Positions 26,961-35,861 of a stretch of 64,000 bases of DNA are shown here, piece by piece (the stretch's first letter is position 1; the number at the start of each line of letters is the position of its first letter). The notes beneath the pieces were generated by a model. The model was given only the letters and a program-made list of their open reading frames with translations, had not been told where the DNA came from and searched no databases. The translations under genes were made by a program, and so were the position numbers. The DNA is from Pedobacter sp. Leaf250 (GTDB taxonomy: Bacteria; Bacteroidota; Bacteroidia; Sphingobacteriales; Sphingobacteriaceae). The DNA lies in assembly GCF_920984735.1 (NCBI RefSeq), contig NZ_CAKLBU010000001.1, positions 1 through 64,000 on the forward strand, written 5' to 3'.

Positions 26961-29360
26961 ATGTTCAAATTAAACTTAAAAATCGCTTGGCGGAACCTTT
27001 GGAAAAACAAGGGGTACACATTCATCAACATTCTTGGGCTTTCCATTGGGATGGCCAGTTGTATTTTGATATTTATTTTTATCCGCTATCAAATGAGTTT
27101 TGATGAGGGATTTAAAAATGAAGATAGAATTTATCGCATTACAACTAATTGGACAACTCCAGATGGTTTCGAAGAATCGCAAGGGGTACCAAAGCCGGCG
27201 CCTGCTGCACTACGAAATGATTTCAAACAACTGATTGATAGAGTCGGGGCGATCAGTCAGGATGGTGGTATTATAAAAGTTAAGGATGATGCAGGAAAAG
27301 AAAAGATTAAACTCAAAGAAGATATTTTCTACGCTGAACCAGATTTTTTTCAAATAATGAGCTTTGAGTGGCTGCAAGGAAATCCTGTTCAATCGTTAAG
27401 TGAGCCAAATACGGTTGTTTTATCAAAAGATATGGCGACAAAATTGTTTGGTAATTGGAATCAAGCAGTTGGTAAAACCATCAACTATCAAAATAGAGAA
27501 GATTTTATAGTTACAGGAATTTTACAGGAAATGCCACAGAATAGTTCTTTTCCTCTAAATATTGTGGTTTCCTATAAAACTTTAAGAAGTCATAAAAATG
27601 AAGATTTTACTAGATGGGGAAATACATCATCGAATGATGAATGTTATTTTTTACTAAAAGATGGTGTATCAATAGGTGAAGTTCGCAATGCACTTATAAA
27701 GTTTTCCGAGAAATATTTTGAAAAAGATGTAACATCAAAAGAACAAATTAGTGCACAAGCATTAAGCGATATTCATTACAATGAAAATTTAGGAAATTTT
27801 GCTAGTAAAAATATGCCAAAGAAAGAGCTTTATGGTTTGGCCATAATTGGCGCCTTTTTAATGCTAACAGCTTGTATCAACTTTATTAACCTGGCTACTG
27901 CACAAGCAGTAAGCAGAAGTAAAGAGGTTGGCGTACGTAAAGTAATGGGCAGTTTACGAAAGCAATTAATCATTCAATTTCTTACCGAAACATTCACCGT
28001 AAGCGTACTTTCCTTACTTTTTGCTTGTGTTTTAACGGAAATCGCATTACCTGGAATGAAAAGTTTGTTCTACGATGATATATCTTTCAGCATCATCAAT
28101 CATCAAATCATTTTGTTATTTATGATAGCATTGGTTTTGGTTGTTAGCTTTTTGGCTGGCTTTTATCCCGCTATGGTAATGTCTGGTTTTAGTCCTGCGT
28201 TAGCAATTAAAAACAAAATTACCGCAAATGCAGGTGGATTAAGCTTGCGCAAAGTTTTGGTAGTTGTTCAGTTTTCGATTACTGTAGTTTTAATTATCGG
28301 TACGCTTGTAGTTTTAAAACAAATGAACTACATGAGGGAGAAGCCATTAGGTTTCAATCCTTCGGCCATTGCAATGGTGAGTGTACGAAATGATAGTTTA
28401 AGCTTAATAAAATATCAGATTCTGCAAGAAAGAATTTCAAAAATTCCAGGTGTTATAGCCAGCAGTTTTTGTCGTAATCCACCATCTTCAAGTAATAATA
28501 ACGAAACCAATTTTAAGTATAACAGTACTGAGAAGGCGAATTTTCAGGCAAATTCTAAACTTGCCGACGAAGATTATTTTAAAACTTTCGGCTTATCTTT
28601 TGTGGCTGGCAAGGCTTTCTCTAAAAGTGATACCATACGGGAAATTGTTGTAAACGAAACACTTTTAAAGAAACTGAATATTACTGATTTCAATAGTGCT
28701 TTGGGTAAGAGAATTAAAGTTTTTGGTAAAGAAGGAACTGTAGTTGGCGTAGTTAAGGATTTCAATAACTTAAGCTTGCATGAGTCAATTTCTCCTATCA
28801 TCATCACATCAATAAAAGAAAATTATCAGAATTTGGCAGTGAAAATGGATAGCAAACAAATTAGTTCCATTATGCCTCGAATAGAAAAAATCTGGAATGA
28901 AACATATCCTGAAAATTTTTATCGTTCCTCATTTGTAGACGATGATATTAGCCAATATTACGAAATGGAACGCGTTATGGGTGTTTTATTCAAAGTTTTC
29001 GCAGGCGTAATTATCTTCATTTCCTTTATCGGTTTATTCGGACTGATTTCATTTGTTGCTACGCAAAGAACCAAAGAAGTTGCCATCAGAAAAGTGTTAG
29101 GTGCATCGACCATAGAATTGGTTAAAATGCTAAATGGCTCGTTTCTGATCATGGTTTTCATTGCAAATCTTGTTGCATGGCCGTTGGCTTATTTATTTGT
29201 TTCGAAATGGCTTTCGGGTTTTGCTTATCGGATTGATATCAGCATCTGGCCGTTCGCACTGGCCATGGTTATATCAATGGCGATAACTTTAATAACCGTA
29301 AGCATTCGTTCTTACAAAGCTGCGGTGGCCAATACAATTGATGCACTTAAATATGAATAA
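26961..29360 (+). CDS. MacB/FtsX-type ABC permease 5 of 6
   Basis: A 799-residue paralogue with the shared start (MFKLNLKIAWRNLWKNKG), the usual 4+4 helix plan, coupling motifs VSRSKEVGVRKVMGSLRKQ and TKEVAIRKVLGAS, and the ending NTIDALKYE. The N-terminal helix differs (GLSIGMASCILIFIFIRYQ) and the first periplasmic domain is rich in charged residues. It resembles permeases 2 and 6 in the FtsX parts. Intact and in frame; same operon by spacing. Confidence 0.92.
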   Translation: MFKLNLKIAWRNLWKNKGYTFINILGLSIGMASCILIFIFIRYQMSFDEGFKNEDRIYRITTNWTTPDGFEESQGVPKPAPAALRNDFKQLIDRVGAISQDGGIIKVKDDAGKEKIKLKEDIFYAEPDFFQIMSFEWLQGNPVQSLSEPNTVVLSKDMATKLFGNWNQAVGKTINYQNREDFIVTGILQEMPQNSSFPLNIVVSYKTLRSHKNEDFTRWGNTSSNDECYFLLKDGVSIGEVRNALIKFSEKYFEKDVTSKEQISAQALSDIHYNENLGNFASKNMPKKELYGLAIIGAFLMLTACINFINLATAQAVSRSKEVGVRKVMGSLRKQLIIQFLTETFTVSVLSLLFACVLTEIALPGMKSLFYDDISFSIINHQIILLFMIALVLVVSFLAGFYPAMVMSGFSPALAIKNKITANAGGLSLRKVLVVVQFSITVVLIIGTLVVLKQMNYMREKPLGFNPSAIAMVSVRNDSLSLIKYQILQERISKIPGVIASSFCRNPPSSSNNNETNFKYNSTEKANFQANSKLADEDYFKTFGLSFVAGKAFSKSDTIREIVVNETLLKKLNITDFNSALGKRIKVFGKEGTVVGVVKDFNNLSLHESISPIIITSIKENYQNLAVKMDSKQISSIMPRIEKIWNETYPENFYRSSFVDDDISQYYEMERVMGVLFKVFAGVIIFISFIGLFGLISFVATQRTKEVAIRKVLGASTIELVKMLNGSFLIMVFIANLVAWPLAYLFVSKWLSGFAYRIDISIWPFALAMVISMAITLITVSIRSYKAAVANTIDALKYE

Positions 29361-29469
29361 ACAACCCCACCCAGCCTCCAAAGAGGGTAGGAGCTGCAAA
29401 ATGTTGAAGCAAAAAGCTCAAAGCCATTTTCAATGTCTTGATACTTGATACTAAATACTTGATACTACA
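29361..29469 (+). repeat. Word array before permease 6 with a CCACCC repeat fragment
   Basis: Starts with a fragment ACCCCACCCAGCCTCC / AGAGGGTAGGAGCT of a dispersed repeat (small hairpin). It then runs TTGATACTTGATACTAAATA, CTTGATACTACA and ATG. The last 25 bases match those before permease 1. Confidence 0.65.
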
Positions 29470-31893
29470 ATGTTCAAATTAAACTTAAAAATCGCTTGGC
29501 GAAACCTTTGGAAAAACAAGGCTTATGCCGCCATTAATATTGGTGGATTAGCACTTGGTTTAACAGCTTTTGTGTTGATGCTGTTATACATTAATCATGA
29601 AGAAAGTTACGATAGCTGGTCGCCGGATTTAAAAAGCGTTTATCAGATTCGTGAGAAACACGATTTTTTTACGCCCGATAATAAAGAGCATTGGCAAGAT
29701 GCTGTAAATAGCAGAATGGCTGCATTGGTAAGAAATAATATTCCTCAGGTTCAGGCGGTTACAAAGGTAGATCAGGAATGGGATTGGAATAATGGTTATT
29801 CTTTAAAAGTGGATAATGCAAACCCAGTAATGGTTAAAAAAGTTAAGGACGCTGACAGCAGTTTCTTTAAGGTGTTCGATTATCAATTTATTCAGGGAAA
29901 CCCAGAAACAGCACTGAAATCACCAAAATCCATTGTAATTAAAGAAAGCATTGCTTTGAAGTTGTTTGGAACTGATAAAGTTCTAGGAAAAACAATTAAG
30001 ATCGTGATATGGAGAAGTGATCCTGGTCAGCTGATGACGATTACTGGAGTGGTTAAAGAACCGAAAACCCCACAGTCCGTAGGTTTTAATGCCATTATGA
30101 GAACGGGAGATAAGGACAAAGATCCAGAAAATATCACAAATAGTAATTATTGCCAAGTTTACGCTAAAATGAACGGCGCTATTGATACGGCATTGTTAAA
30201 TGAAAGCTTGATCAAGGTTTATGTTAATGCTAAAAAGGCTTCATTTGCACAACAGAAAAGAAATTTTAACGACTATTATAAAAATGGCAAACTGCCAGGT
30301 TTAAAAGCGGTACAAATGGAAGCAGTTCATGCCAATCCATCATTACAAATAAGCTGGAAAGATAAGTTGAAACCCATTATAGGAATCTCGATTTTCTTAC
30401 TTCTAGTTTCGGTAATCAATTTTGTAAACTTAGCAACTGCTCAATCAGTTCAGCGGGCAAAAGAGGTTGGAGTTAAAAAAGTTCTCGGATCATACAAGGG
30501 CCAATTGCTAATGCAATTTCTACTCGAATCTGCATTACAGAGTATTGTTTCATTGTTTTTATGTGTTATTCTCGTCGAGATGATTTTACCTTCCTTTAAT
30601 CATCATTTCAATGTTAACCTAAGCTTTTGGTATAATCCGCAATTATTGATGATGATTTTTCAATTATTGGCTCTATTTGCTTTTGTAACACTAATAGCTG
30701 GATTTTACCCATCATGGATATTATCAAATTATAATCCCGTTTCGGTTTTAAAGGGAAATTACGAAAACGGATTAAAGGGAATTGCATTGAGAAATATTCT
30801 TGTTGTTTTTCAATTTGTAATATCGGTAACGTTTATCATCGCCATTGGCGTAATGTACCAGCAAACACAATATGTAAGCAATAAAGATTTAGGGTTTGAA
30901 AAAGGAAATCTTATCAATATTAAATCAAATTACGAAGAAACATTTGCTGAACGATTAAGAAAAATTCCTGGTGTAAAATACATTGCCACCACCACCCAAG
31001 TGATGGGCAACGCTTTTAATGTTCCTGAAGAAATAACCTATAAAGACAGCAAAATTCCGTTGAACACAGTTACTGTATCTATAGATGCTTTGCAAGCACT
31101 CGGGGTTAAGGTTTTGCAGGGACGAATATTCGCTAAAGAATATAAACAGGACACTGTGAATTCGATAGTGTTAAACGAAAGTGCAGCTAAATTGATAGAT
31201 AAAAATGCCATTGGGAAAATGTACGATGTGAAAACAGAAAAGAATAAATATTCTTTTCAAATTGTTGGAGTTATAAAAGATTACCATAACGAAGGATTTG
31301 ATAAGGCCGTTTTACCAACCATTTATAAGGTTACACATTTAGGCGGTACTTCGAACACCAACAATTTACTGGTTCGTTTTGATACTGAAAATAGTGGGAA
31401 TGTGATAAAAAAAATAGAGGCCGAATGGAAAGCTTTGTACCCAGATTATCCAATGTCGTACACCACAATGAGCAATGCATTTGATAAGGTTTTGGAAGAT
31501 AACAAACGTTTTATGAACATGATCATCCTTTTTAGCGTGATTTCTGTATCCTTATCTTTATTGGGTTTGTTTGCGCTTTCTACATTTGTAGCTAAACGAA
31601 GAACAAAAGAAATTGCCGTTAGAAAAGTGCTTGGTGCTTCCAACATACAAATTGTAAACCTTTTAAATAAATCTTTCCTGATATTGGTTATTGCAGCCAA
31701 TTTAATCAGTTGGCCAATTGCCTACATCATTATTAAAAAATGGCTCGAAGGTTTTGCTTATCGAATTGATATGCCTGTTTTGCCTTTCATTGTGGCAACC
31801 ATTGTTTCCGTAATTATAGCGGTACTAACAGTTAGCATACAAGCGAGAAAAGCCGCTGTAACCGATCCTGTAAATGCATTGAAATACGAATAA
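29470..31893 (+). CDS. MacB/FtsX-type ABC permease 6 of 6
   Basis: An 807-residue paralogue, the longest of the six. It has the shared N-terminus (MFKLNLKIAWRNLWKNK), coupling motifs VQRAKEVGVKKVLGSYKGQ and TKEIAVRKVLGAS, and the ending DPVNALKYE. Its first periplasmic domain is distinct (KHDFFTPDNKEHWQDAVNS near residues 60-80). The spacer to the following ATPase gene is 115 bases of iterated words. With a second ATPase gene directly after it, this permease may have its own ATPase partner, or the last ATPase may regulate the whole set. Confidence 0.92.
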   Translation: MFKLNLKIAWRNLWKNKAYAAINIGGLALGLTAFVLMLLYINHEESYDSWSPDLKSVYQIREKHDFFTPDNKEHWQDAVNSRMAALVRNNIPQVQAVTKVDQEWDWNNGYSLKVDNANPVMVKKVKDADSSFFKVFDYQFIQGNPETALKSPKSIVIKESIALKLFGTDKVLGKTIKIVIWRSDPGQLMTITGVVKEPKTPQSVGFNAIMRTGDKDKDPENITNSNYCQVYAKMNGAIDTALLNESLIKVYVNAKKASFAQQKRNFNDYYKNGKLPGLKAVQMEAVHANPSLQISWKDKLKPIIGISIFLLLVSVINFVNLATAQSVQRAKEVGVKKVLGSYKGQLLMQFLLESALQSIVSLFLCVILVEMILPSFNHHFNVNLSFWYNPQLLMMIFQLLALFAFVTLIAGFYPSWILSNYNPVSVLKGNYENGLKGIALRNILVVFQFVISVTFIIAIGVMYQQTQYVSNKDLGFEKGNLINIKSNYEETFAERLRKIPGVKYIATTTQVMGNAFNVPEEITYKDSKIPLNTVTVSIDALQALGVKVLQGRIFAKEYKQDTVNSIVLNESAAKLIDKNAIGKMYDVKTEKNKYSFQIVGVIKDYHNEGFDKAVLPTIYKVTHLGGTSNTNNLLVRFDTENSGNVIKKIEAEWKALYPDYPMSYTTMSNAFDKVLEDNKRFMNMIILFSVISVSLSLLGLFALSTFVAKRRTKEIAVRKVLGASNIQIVNLLNKSFLILVIAANLISWPIAYIIIKKWLEGFAYRIDMPVLPFIVATIVSVIIAVLTVSIQARKAAVTDPVNALKYE

Positions 31894-32008
31894 GACCGAG
31901 AGTTTTAAGTTATACGTTTTACGTAGTAAGTGTATAAGCCTGCTGCAAATTTATTCGAAACTTTAAAACTTATAACCTACAACTTATAACTTACAACTTA
32001 CAACTTTT
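31894..32008 (+). repeat. Stop/start word array, permease 6 to ATPase 2 (CTTATAACTT type)
   Basis: After the stop: GAGTTTTAAGTTATACG and TACGTAGTAAGTGTATAAG. Before the ATG: AACTTATAACCTACAACTTA, TAACTTACAACTTACAACTT, TT. The halves are partly complementary. Confidence 0.75.
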
Positions 32009-32686
32009 ATGATAGAACTAAAAAACATAGAAAAATACTACGCTACAAAAGGTATAAAAAATTACGTTTTACGCCATGTAACCACCACCATAAAGCAAGG
32101 AGAATTTGTTTCCATTATGGGTCCATCTGGTGCGGGCAAATCTACATTGCTTAATATTTTAGGAATGTTAGAAGAGCCTACGTACGGCGTTTACGAGTTT
32201 TTGGGTGAAGATGTAACTTCCTTAAACGAGCGCAAACGAATTGAATTGTACCGTAACCATATTGGTTTTGTATTTCAGGCTTATCACTTAATTGATGAAA
32301 TGACAGTCTACGAAAATATCGAAGCACCATTGCTTTATAAAAAAGTAGGCAGCTCTGAACGTGCCAGCAGAATTGCGAATTTGTTGGATCGTTTTAATAT
32401 CGTAGCTAAAAAAGATTTATTTCCCAATCAACTTTCCGGCGGTCAACAACAACTGGTAGGTATCGCAAGAGCTTTAGCTGCTCAACCAAGTATTATTTTA
32501 GCCGATGAACCTACAGGAAATTTACAATCGGCACAGGCAGAAGAAATTATGCAGCTTTTTCAACAATTGAATAAAGAAGATGGTATAACCATTATTCAGG
32601 TTACGCATTCGGAGAAAAACGCAACTTACGGAAACCGGATTTTACACCTCGCAGATGGCGTTGTAAAGGATGATGTAAAAATTTGA
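32009..32686 (+). CDS. Second ABC ATP-binding subunit with altered D-loop
   Basis: A 225-residue ATPase of the same class as the one at 16172. Walker [10 protein letters not shown] (38-46), Q-loop Gln90, Walker B IILADEP (162-168) and switch His200 are intact. The signature reads LSGGQQQLV, with Leu for the usual Arg at 149. The D-loop reads NLQS, with Gln173 in place of the conserved Asp. The D-loop Asp couples the two nucleotide sites, so this subunit may hydrolyse ATP poorly or work as the weak half of a heterodimer with the first ATPase. It is the last gene of the array by strand and spacing. Confidence 0.9.
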   Translation: MIELKNIEKYYATKGIKNYVLRHVTTTIKQGEFVSIMGPSGAGKSTLLNILGMLEEPTYGVYEFLGEDVTSLNERKRIELYRNHIGFVFQAYHLIDEMTVYENIEAPLLYKKVGSSERASRIANLLDRFNIVAKKDLFPNQLSGGQQQLVGIARALAAQPSIILADEPTGNLQSAQAEEIMQLFQQLNKEDGITIIQVTHSEKNATYGNRILHLADGVVKDDVKI

Positions 32687-32742
32687 GTCAGAGGTATTAG
32701 GTTTTAAGTCAAATTTACTACTTAAAACGTATAACTTTGATT
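32687..32742 (+). repeat. Short stop/start word array before the BtuF-like gene
   Basis: AGGTATTAGGTTTTAAGT after the stop, then ACTACTTAAAACGTATAACT close to the ATG. The halves are partly complementary. A TTG at 32737 is an alternative start inside it. Confidence 0.55.
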
Positions 32743-33540
32743 ATGCAAAAATCTTTTATCGATCAAATGGGGCGGGAGATCACCATTAACTTCCCGCCCA
32801 AACGGATTATTTCGATTGTACCCTCACAAACGGAATTACTTTTTGATTTGGGATTGGATCAGGAGATCATAGGCTTAACGAAATTTTGCATTCATCCGAT
32901 AGAAAAATTTGCCGGACGAACCAAGGTTGGCGGAACGAAAAAGCTAAATATTGATTTAATAAAAGATTTGCAGCCAGATTTAATTATTGGTAATAAAGAA
33001 GAGAATACGCAAAGCGATATAGAAGAATTAGCTGGAATTTTTCCAGTTTGGATGAGTGATATTTTTAACCTGGAAGATGCAAAAAAAACCATTTCGCAGA
33101 TTGGGGAGTTGGTAGATAGGATGCCAGAAGCAGATTATCTAAATCATTTAATTTCTGCTGGTTTTAATGATCTTAAAACTTTGGCATTACAAAATCACAT
33201 TGATAAAAGAGTTGCCTATCTTATTTGGCGCAAACCTTATATGGTTGCAGCTAAAAATACCTTTATTGATGATATACTTTTAATCAATGGAATGACAAAT
33301 GTGGTGATGGTTAATCGTTATCCTGAAATTATGCTTGAGCAACTGAAAGCGCTAAGCTGTGAGCTGATTTTGCTTTCTTCAGAACCATATCCTTTTAAAG
33401 AAAAGCATATTGAAGAAATCCGAGCAGAAATACCTACTGCAAAAGTGATGCTGGTAGATGGCGAAATGTTCAGCTGGTATGGCAGTAGGTTGGTAAAGGC
33501 TGTGCAATATTTTTTTGAGTTTCAAAAAGAACTTTATTAG
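32743..33540 (+). CDS. Cytoplasmic BtuF-like helical-backbone metal receptor protein
   Basis: About 265 residues with the periplasmic-binding-protein fold of the vitamin B12/siderophore type: RIISIVPSQTELLFDLGL near the start, an EIIGLTKFC turn, the LDLIKDLQPDLIIGNKE-like segment (as NIDLIKDLQPDLIIG), and a second lobe with YLIWRKPYMVAAKNTF. It lacks a signal peptide and a lipobox: the protein starts MQKSFIDQMGREITINFPP. It should therefore be cytoplasmic, unlike a transport receptor. The ATG at 32743 is preferred over the TTG at 32737. It may be the tail of the exporter operon (56-base spacer), but no B12 permease genes are near. Role unknown. Confidence 0.85.
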   Translation: MQKSFIDQMGREITINFPPKRIISIVPSQTELLFDLGLDQEIIGLTKFCIHPIEKFAGRTKVGGTKKLNIDLIKDLQPDLIIGNKEENTQSDIEELAGIFPVWMSDIFNLEDAKKTISQIGELVDRMPEADYLNHLISAGFNDLKTLALQNHIDKRVAYLIWRKPYMVAAKNTFIDDILLINGMTNVVMVNRYPEIMLEQLKALSCELILLSSEPYPFKEKHIEEIRAEIPTAKVMLVDGEMFSWYGSRLVKAVQYFFEFQKELY

Positions 33541-33584
33541 GCATTTAGTGTTGATCATTTATAATAAGTTATTCAGAAATAATT

Positions 33585-33890
33585 ATGAAAAAAATACTCA
33601 TACTTTCGCTTTTCGTGGCTGTAATATCAAGCTGCGGTTCCATGAGATCTGTTGCAACTGGCGAATCTATCTCAATTGAAGGAAAAATTACTAAAATGGG
33701 AATGACCACCTATCAATACGGTACACATAGTATAAATTATGCTGGTAAGCCATTCGCTTTAAGGAGCAGCAGCTTAAACCTCGATACCTACGTAGATAAA
33801 CAAGTGGTCTTAAAAGGAACTAAAGTTTCTGGATACCCTTTAGAGGGCAGACCCGAACTAATCGAAGTATCGGAAGTGGTAATGAAATAA
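33585..33890 (+). CDS. Small lipoprotein of unknown function
   Basis: 101 residues with a lipoprotein signal: MKKILILSLFVAVISSCG, Cys17 as the lipidation site. The mature part (about 84 residues) looks like a small beta-barrel, with alternating hydrophobic residues around SISIEGKITKMGMTTYQYG and a VVLKGTKVSG strand, OB-fold-like in pattern. No named family recognised. It stands 44 bases after the BtuF-like gene and before a dispersed repeat. Confidence 0.75.
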   Translation: MKKILILSLFVAVISSCGSMRSVATGESISIEGKITKMGMTTYQYGTHSINYAGKPFALRSSSLNLDTYVDKQVVLKGTKVSGYPLEGRPELIEVSEVVMK

Positions 33891-33945
33891 TTATAGCAAA
33901 TGGTGGGTTAGGGAATGTTGAATAGATGCACTGTTAAATTTTAAC

Positions 33946-34011
33946 TAAACCTGATTGACGCGAAAAGCTCCCGATTCTTCTATCGGGACTTGCAGCAAAA
34001 GCAGGACTGAT
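33946..34011. repeat. Dispersed repeat, AACCTGATTGACG family (copy 2)
   Basis: TAAACCTGATTGACGCGAAA, a TCCCGATTC...ATCGGGA hairpin, then CTTGCAGCAAAAGCAGGACT. Matches the order seen at 3355-3419 and inverted at 57940-58009. Confidence 0.7.
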
Positions 34012-34127
34012 GTAACCGATAACCACAGCAATTGCTTTTCAAAAAATAATTTTAAAACTATTCTCGTTCAAAATTAACTACTTAGCAATTTCGACGAAAA
34101 ATAATTTATAATTTATGGTAGATACTT

Positions 34128-34157
34128 TTTGATTATTCAATCTAGTTTCTATCTTTG
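34128..34157 (+). promoter_or_regulatory. Bacteroidota-type promoter of tRNA-Leu
   Basis: TTTG at 34128-34131, an 18-base spacer, and a perfect -7 box TATCTTTG at 34150-34157. The mature tRNA begins 22 bases later. Confidence 0.7.
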
Positions 34158-34179
34158 CAGTCCAAAATAAATCCTAATT

Positions 34180-34261
34180 GCGGATGTGGCGTAATTGGTA
34201 GCCGCACCAGACTTAGGATCTGGCGCTTCACGGCGTGGGGGTTCGAGTCCCTTCATCCGCA
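34180..34261 (+). tRNA. tRNA-Leu (anticodon TAG)
   Basis: An 82-base class II tRNA. Acceptor arms GCGGATG / CATCCGC close the cloverleaf with A34261 as discriminator. The D-arm contains AATTGGTAG. The anticodon stem CCAGA / TCTGG holds loop CTTAGGA with anticodon TAG at 34214-34216, reading CUN (mainly CUA) leucine codons. A long variable arm (CGCTTCACGGCG region) and T-loop GTTCGAGTC follow. CCA is not encoded. No integrase or attachment-site duplication is next to it. Confidence 0.95.
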
Positions 34262-34270
34262 CAATACATG

Positions 34271-34307
34271 AAGCCGTTTCGATTAACATCGAAGCGGCTT
34301 TGTTTTT
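34271..34307 (+). terminator. Rho-independent terminator after tRNA-Leu
   Basis: AAGCCGTTTCGAT pairs with ATCGAAGCGGCTT (13 pairs, one wobble) over a TAAC loop, followed by TGTTTTTT. Confidence 0.9.
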
Positions 34308-34434
34308 TAAAACATTGATTAATAGTAATTAATAATTGGTGTGCTAATTTAATTGATTGTTATGTGCCATTTGCTTCAAATCACATTACAAGCTTCAAAG
34401 TTAATTGCACATCTTAATACTCATAGCTTAAAAA

Positions 34435-35781
34435 ATGAATATTACACAAGAAAAAACCGGCAACTTAAATGCTGTTGTAAAAATCAAAATCGCACCTGCA
34501 GATTATAGTGCAAAAGTAGAAAAAGCAATTAAAGACCAAGCAAAAAAGGCACAATTACCTGGTTTCCGTAAAGGGATGGTTCCTGCTGCTCACATTAAAA
34601 AAATGTATGGTAAAAGTATTTTGGTAGAAGAGGTTAACAACTTGTTAAACGATACACTATCTAATTACATTGCCGAGCAAAAATTAGAAATTTTAGGTCA
34701 GCCATTGCCACAAATGGATAATGAGCGTGAATTCAGATGGGATAATACAGATGAGTTTGAATTTGATTATGAATTAGGTTTAGCGCCTGCATTTGATGTA
34801 AATATTTCTTCGAAAGATAAATTTACCCAATATGTGGTTAAGGCTGATCAAGAAACTTTAGAAAGCCGAATCAAAAATATCCGCCGCAGTTATGGCAAAA
34901 TGACCAACCCAGAAGTGGCTACTGAAACCGATGTGTTATATGCCGAAATGGTGCAATTGGGTGCTGATGGTTCTGTTTTTGAAGGTGGAATCACAAATAC
35001 GGCTACCATCCGTTTAGATTTAATTACAGATAAAAAAGTACTTAAATCTTTAGTGGGTTTAAAGAAAGATGATGTGGCTATAGTTGATGTTCAAAAAACT
35101 TTTGAAGATAAGGCTGCAATTGCTAAAGCACTTAATATATCTGAAGAGGATGCCGCAGATTTAAAATCGAACTTCCAATTAACTGTTAAAAACGTTAATC
35201 GTTTGGAAGAATCAGATTTAAATCAAGAGTTTTTCGATAAACTATTCGGAGAAGGCACTGTAACTGATGAGGCTGGTTTTAGAGCTAAAATTCAAGAAGA
35301 AGTAGAAAGCATGTTTACCCAAGATTCGGAACGTAAATTATCAAACGATATTTATGAAGAACTTTTAAAGAAACATTCTTTTGATTTACCAGATGAGTTT
35401 TTACGTCGTTGGTTAAAAGCTACAAATGAAAAACTAACGGACGAAGAATTGGCAGAAGGTTATGATGATTTTGCTAAAAATCTTAAATGGACTTTAATCG
35501 AAAACAAAATCATTAAGGATAACAGCATCGAAATTAAATATGAAGATGTAGTTGCTGCAGCTAAAGCGAAATTAGATGCTCAATTTAGAATGTATAGCCC
35601 AAGTCCACTTCCTGAAGATCAGTTGGCGCAATATGCAGTTCAATTTTTACAAGATAAAGAAAATGCCAACCGTACTTTTGAAGAAGTAAAAGCGGCAAAA
35701 ACTTTCGAGCAAATTAAATCTATCGTTACCTTGGATCAACAGGATATTGATTATGATAAGTTTGTGGCCTTGGAGAAATAG
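34435..35781 (+). CDS. tig: Trigger factor (ribosome-associated chaperone)
   Basis: A 448-residue trigger factor. The N-terminal ribosome-binding domain contains LPGFRKGMVPAAHIKKMYG, the signature loop (about residues 42-60). A peptidyl-prolyl isomerase region follows (about 150-245), with the family's substrate-cradling C-terminal helical domain to the end. Like other Bacteroidota trigger factors, the middle domain departs from the E. coli FKBP type (no GSGxxxPGFE-like core is obvious), so isomerase activity is uncertain. It is upstream of clpP-clpX, the common order in bacteria, interrupted here by a small four-helix-bundle gene. Confidence 0.93.
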   Translation: MNITQEKTGNLNAVVKIKIAPADYSAKVEKAIKDQAKKAQLPGFRKGMVPAAHIKKMYGKSILVEEVNNLLNDTLSNYIAEQKLEILGQPLPQMDNEREFRWDNTDEFEFDYELGLAPAFDVNISSKDKFTQYVVKADQETLESRIKNIRRSYGKMTNPEVATETDVLYAEMVQLGADGSVFEGGITNTATIRLDLITDKKVLKSLVGLKKDDVAIVDVQKTFEDKAAIAKALNISEEDAADLKSNFQLTVKNVNRLEESDLNQEFFDKLFGEGTVTDEAGFRAKIQEEVESMFTQDSERKLSNDIYEELLKKHSFDLPDEFLRRWLKATNEKLTDEELAEGYDDFAKNLKWTLIENKIIKDNSIEIKYEDVVAAAKAKLDAQFRMYSPSPLPEDQLAQYAVQFLQDKENANRTFEEVKAAKTFEQIKSIVTLDQQDIDYDKFVALEK

Positions 35782-35814
35782 GGGATAGCATAGGGCATGG
35801 AGCATAGTGCTTTG
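35782..35814 (+). repeat. G-type words after trigger factor stop
   Basis: GATAGCATAGGGCATGGAGC and ATAGTGCTTTG directly follow the tig stop. Their reverse complement resembles the C-type words just before clpP (36336-36365), so the two flank the gene at 35862-36221. Confidence 0.6.
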
Positions 35815-35861
35815 AATGTCTTTGTTTTGTGTAGAATCAATTTAAAATCTTATTTTGTTTG

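Noticed and set aside
34180..34261. tRNA-Leu as integration site of a mobile element
   Set aside because: No integrase and no duplicated tRNA 3' end in the flanks. The neighbours are housekeeping genes.
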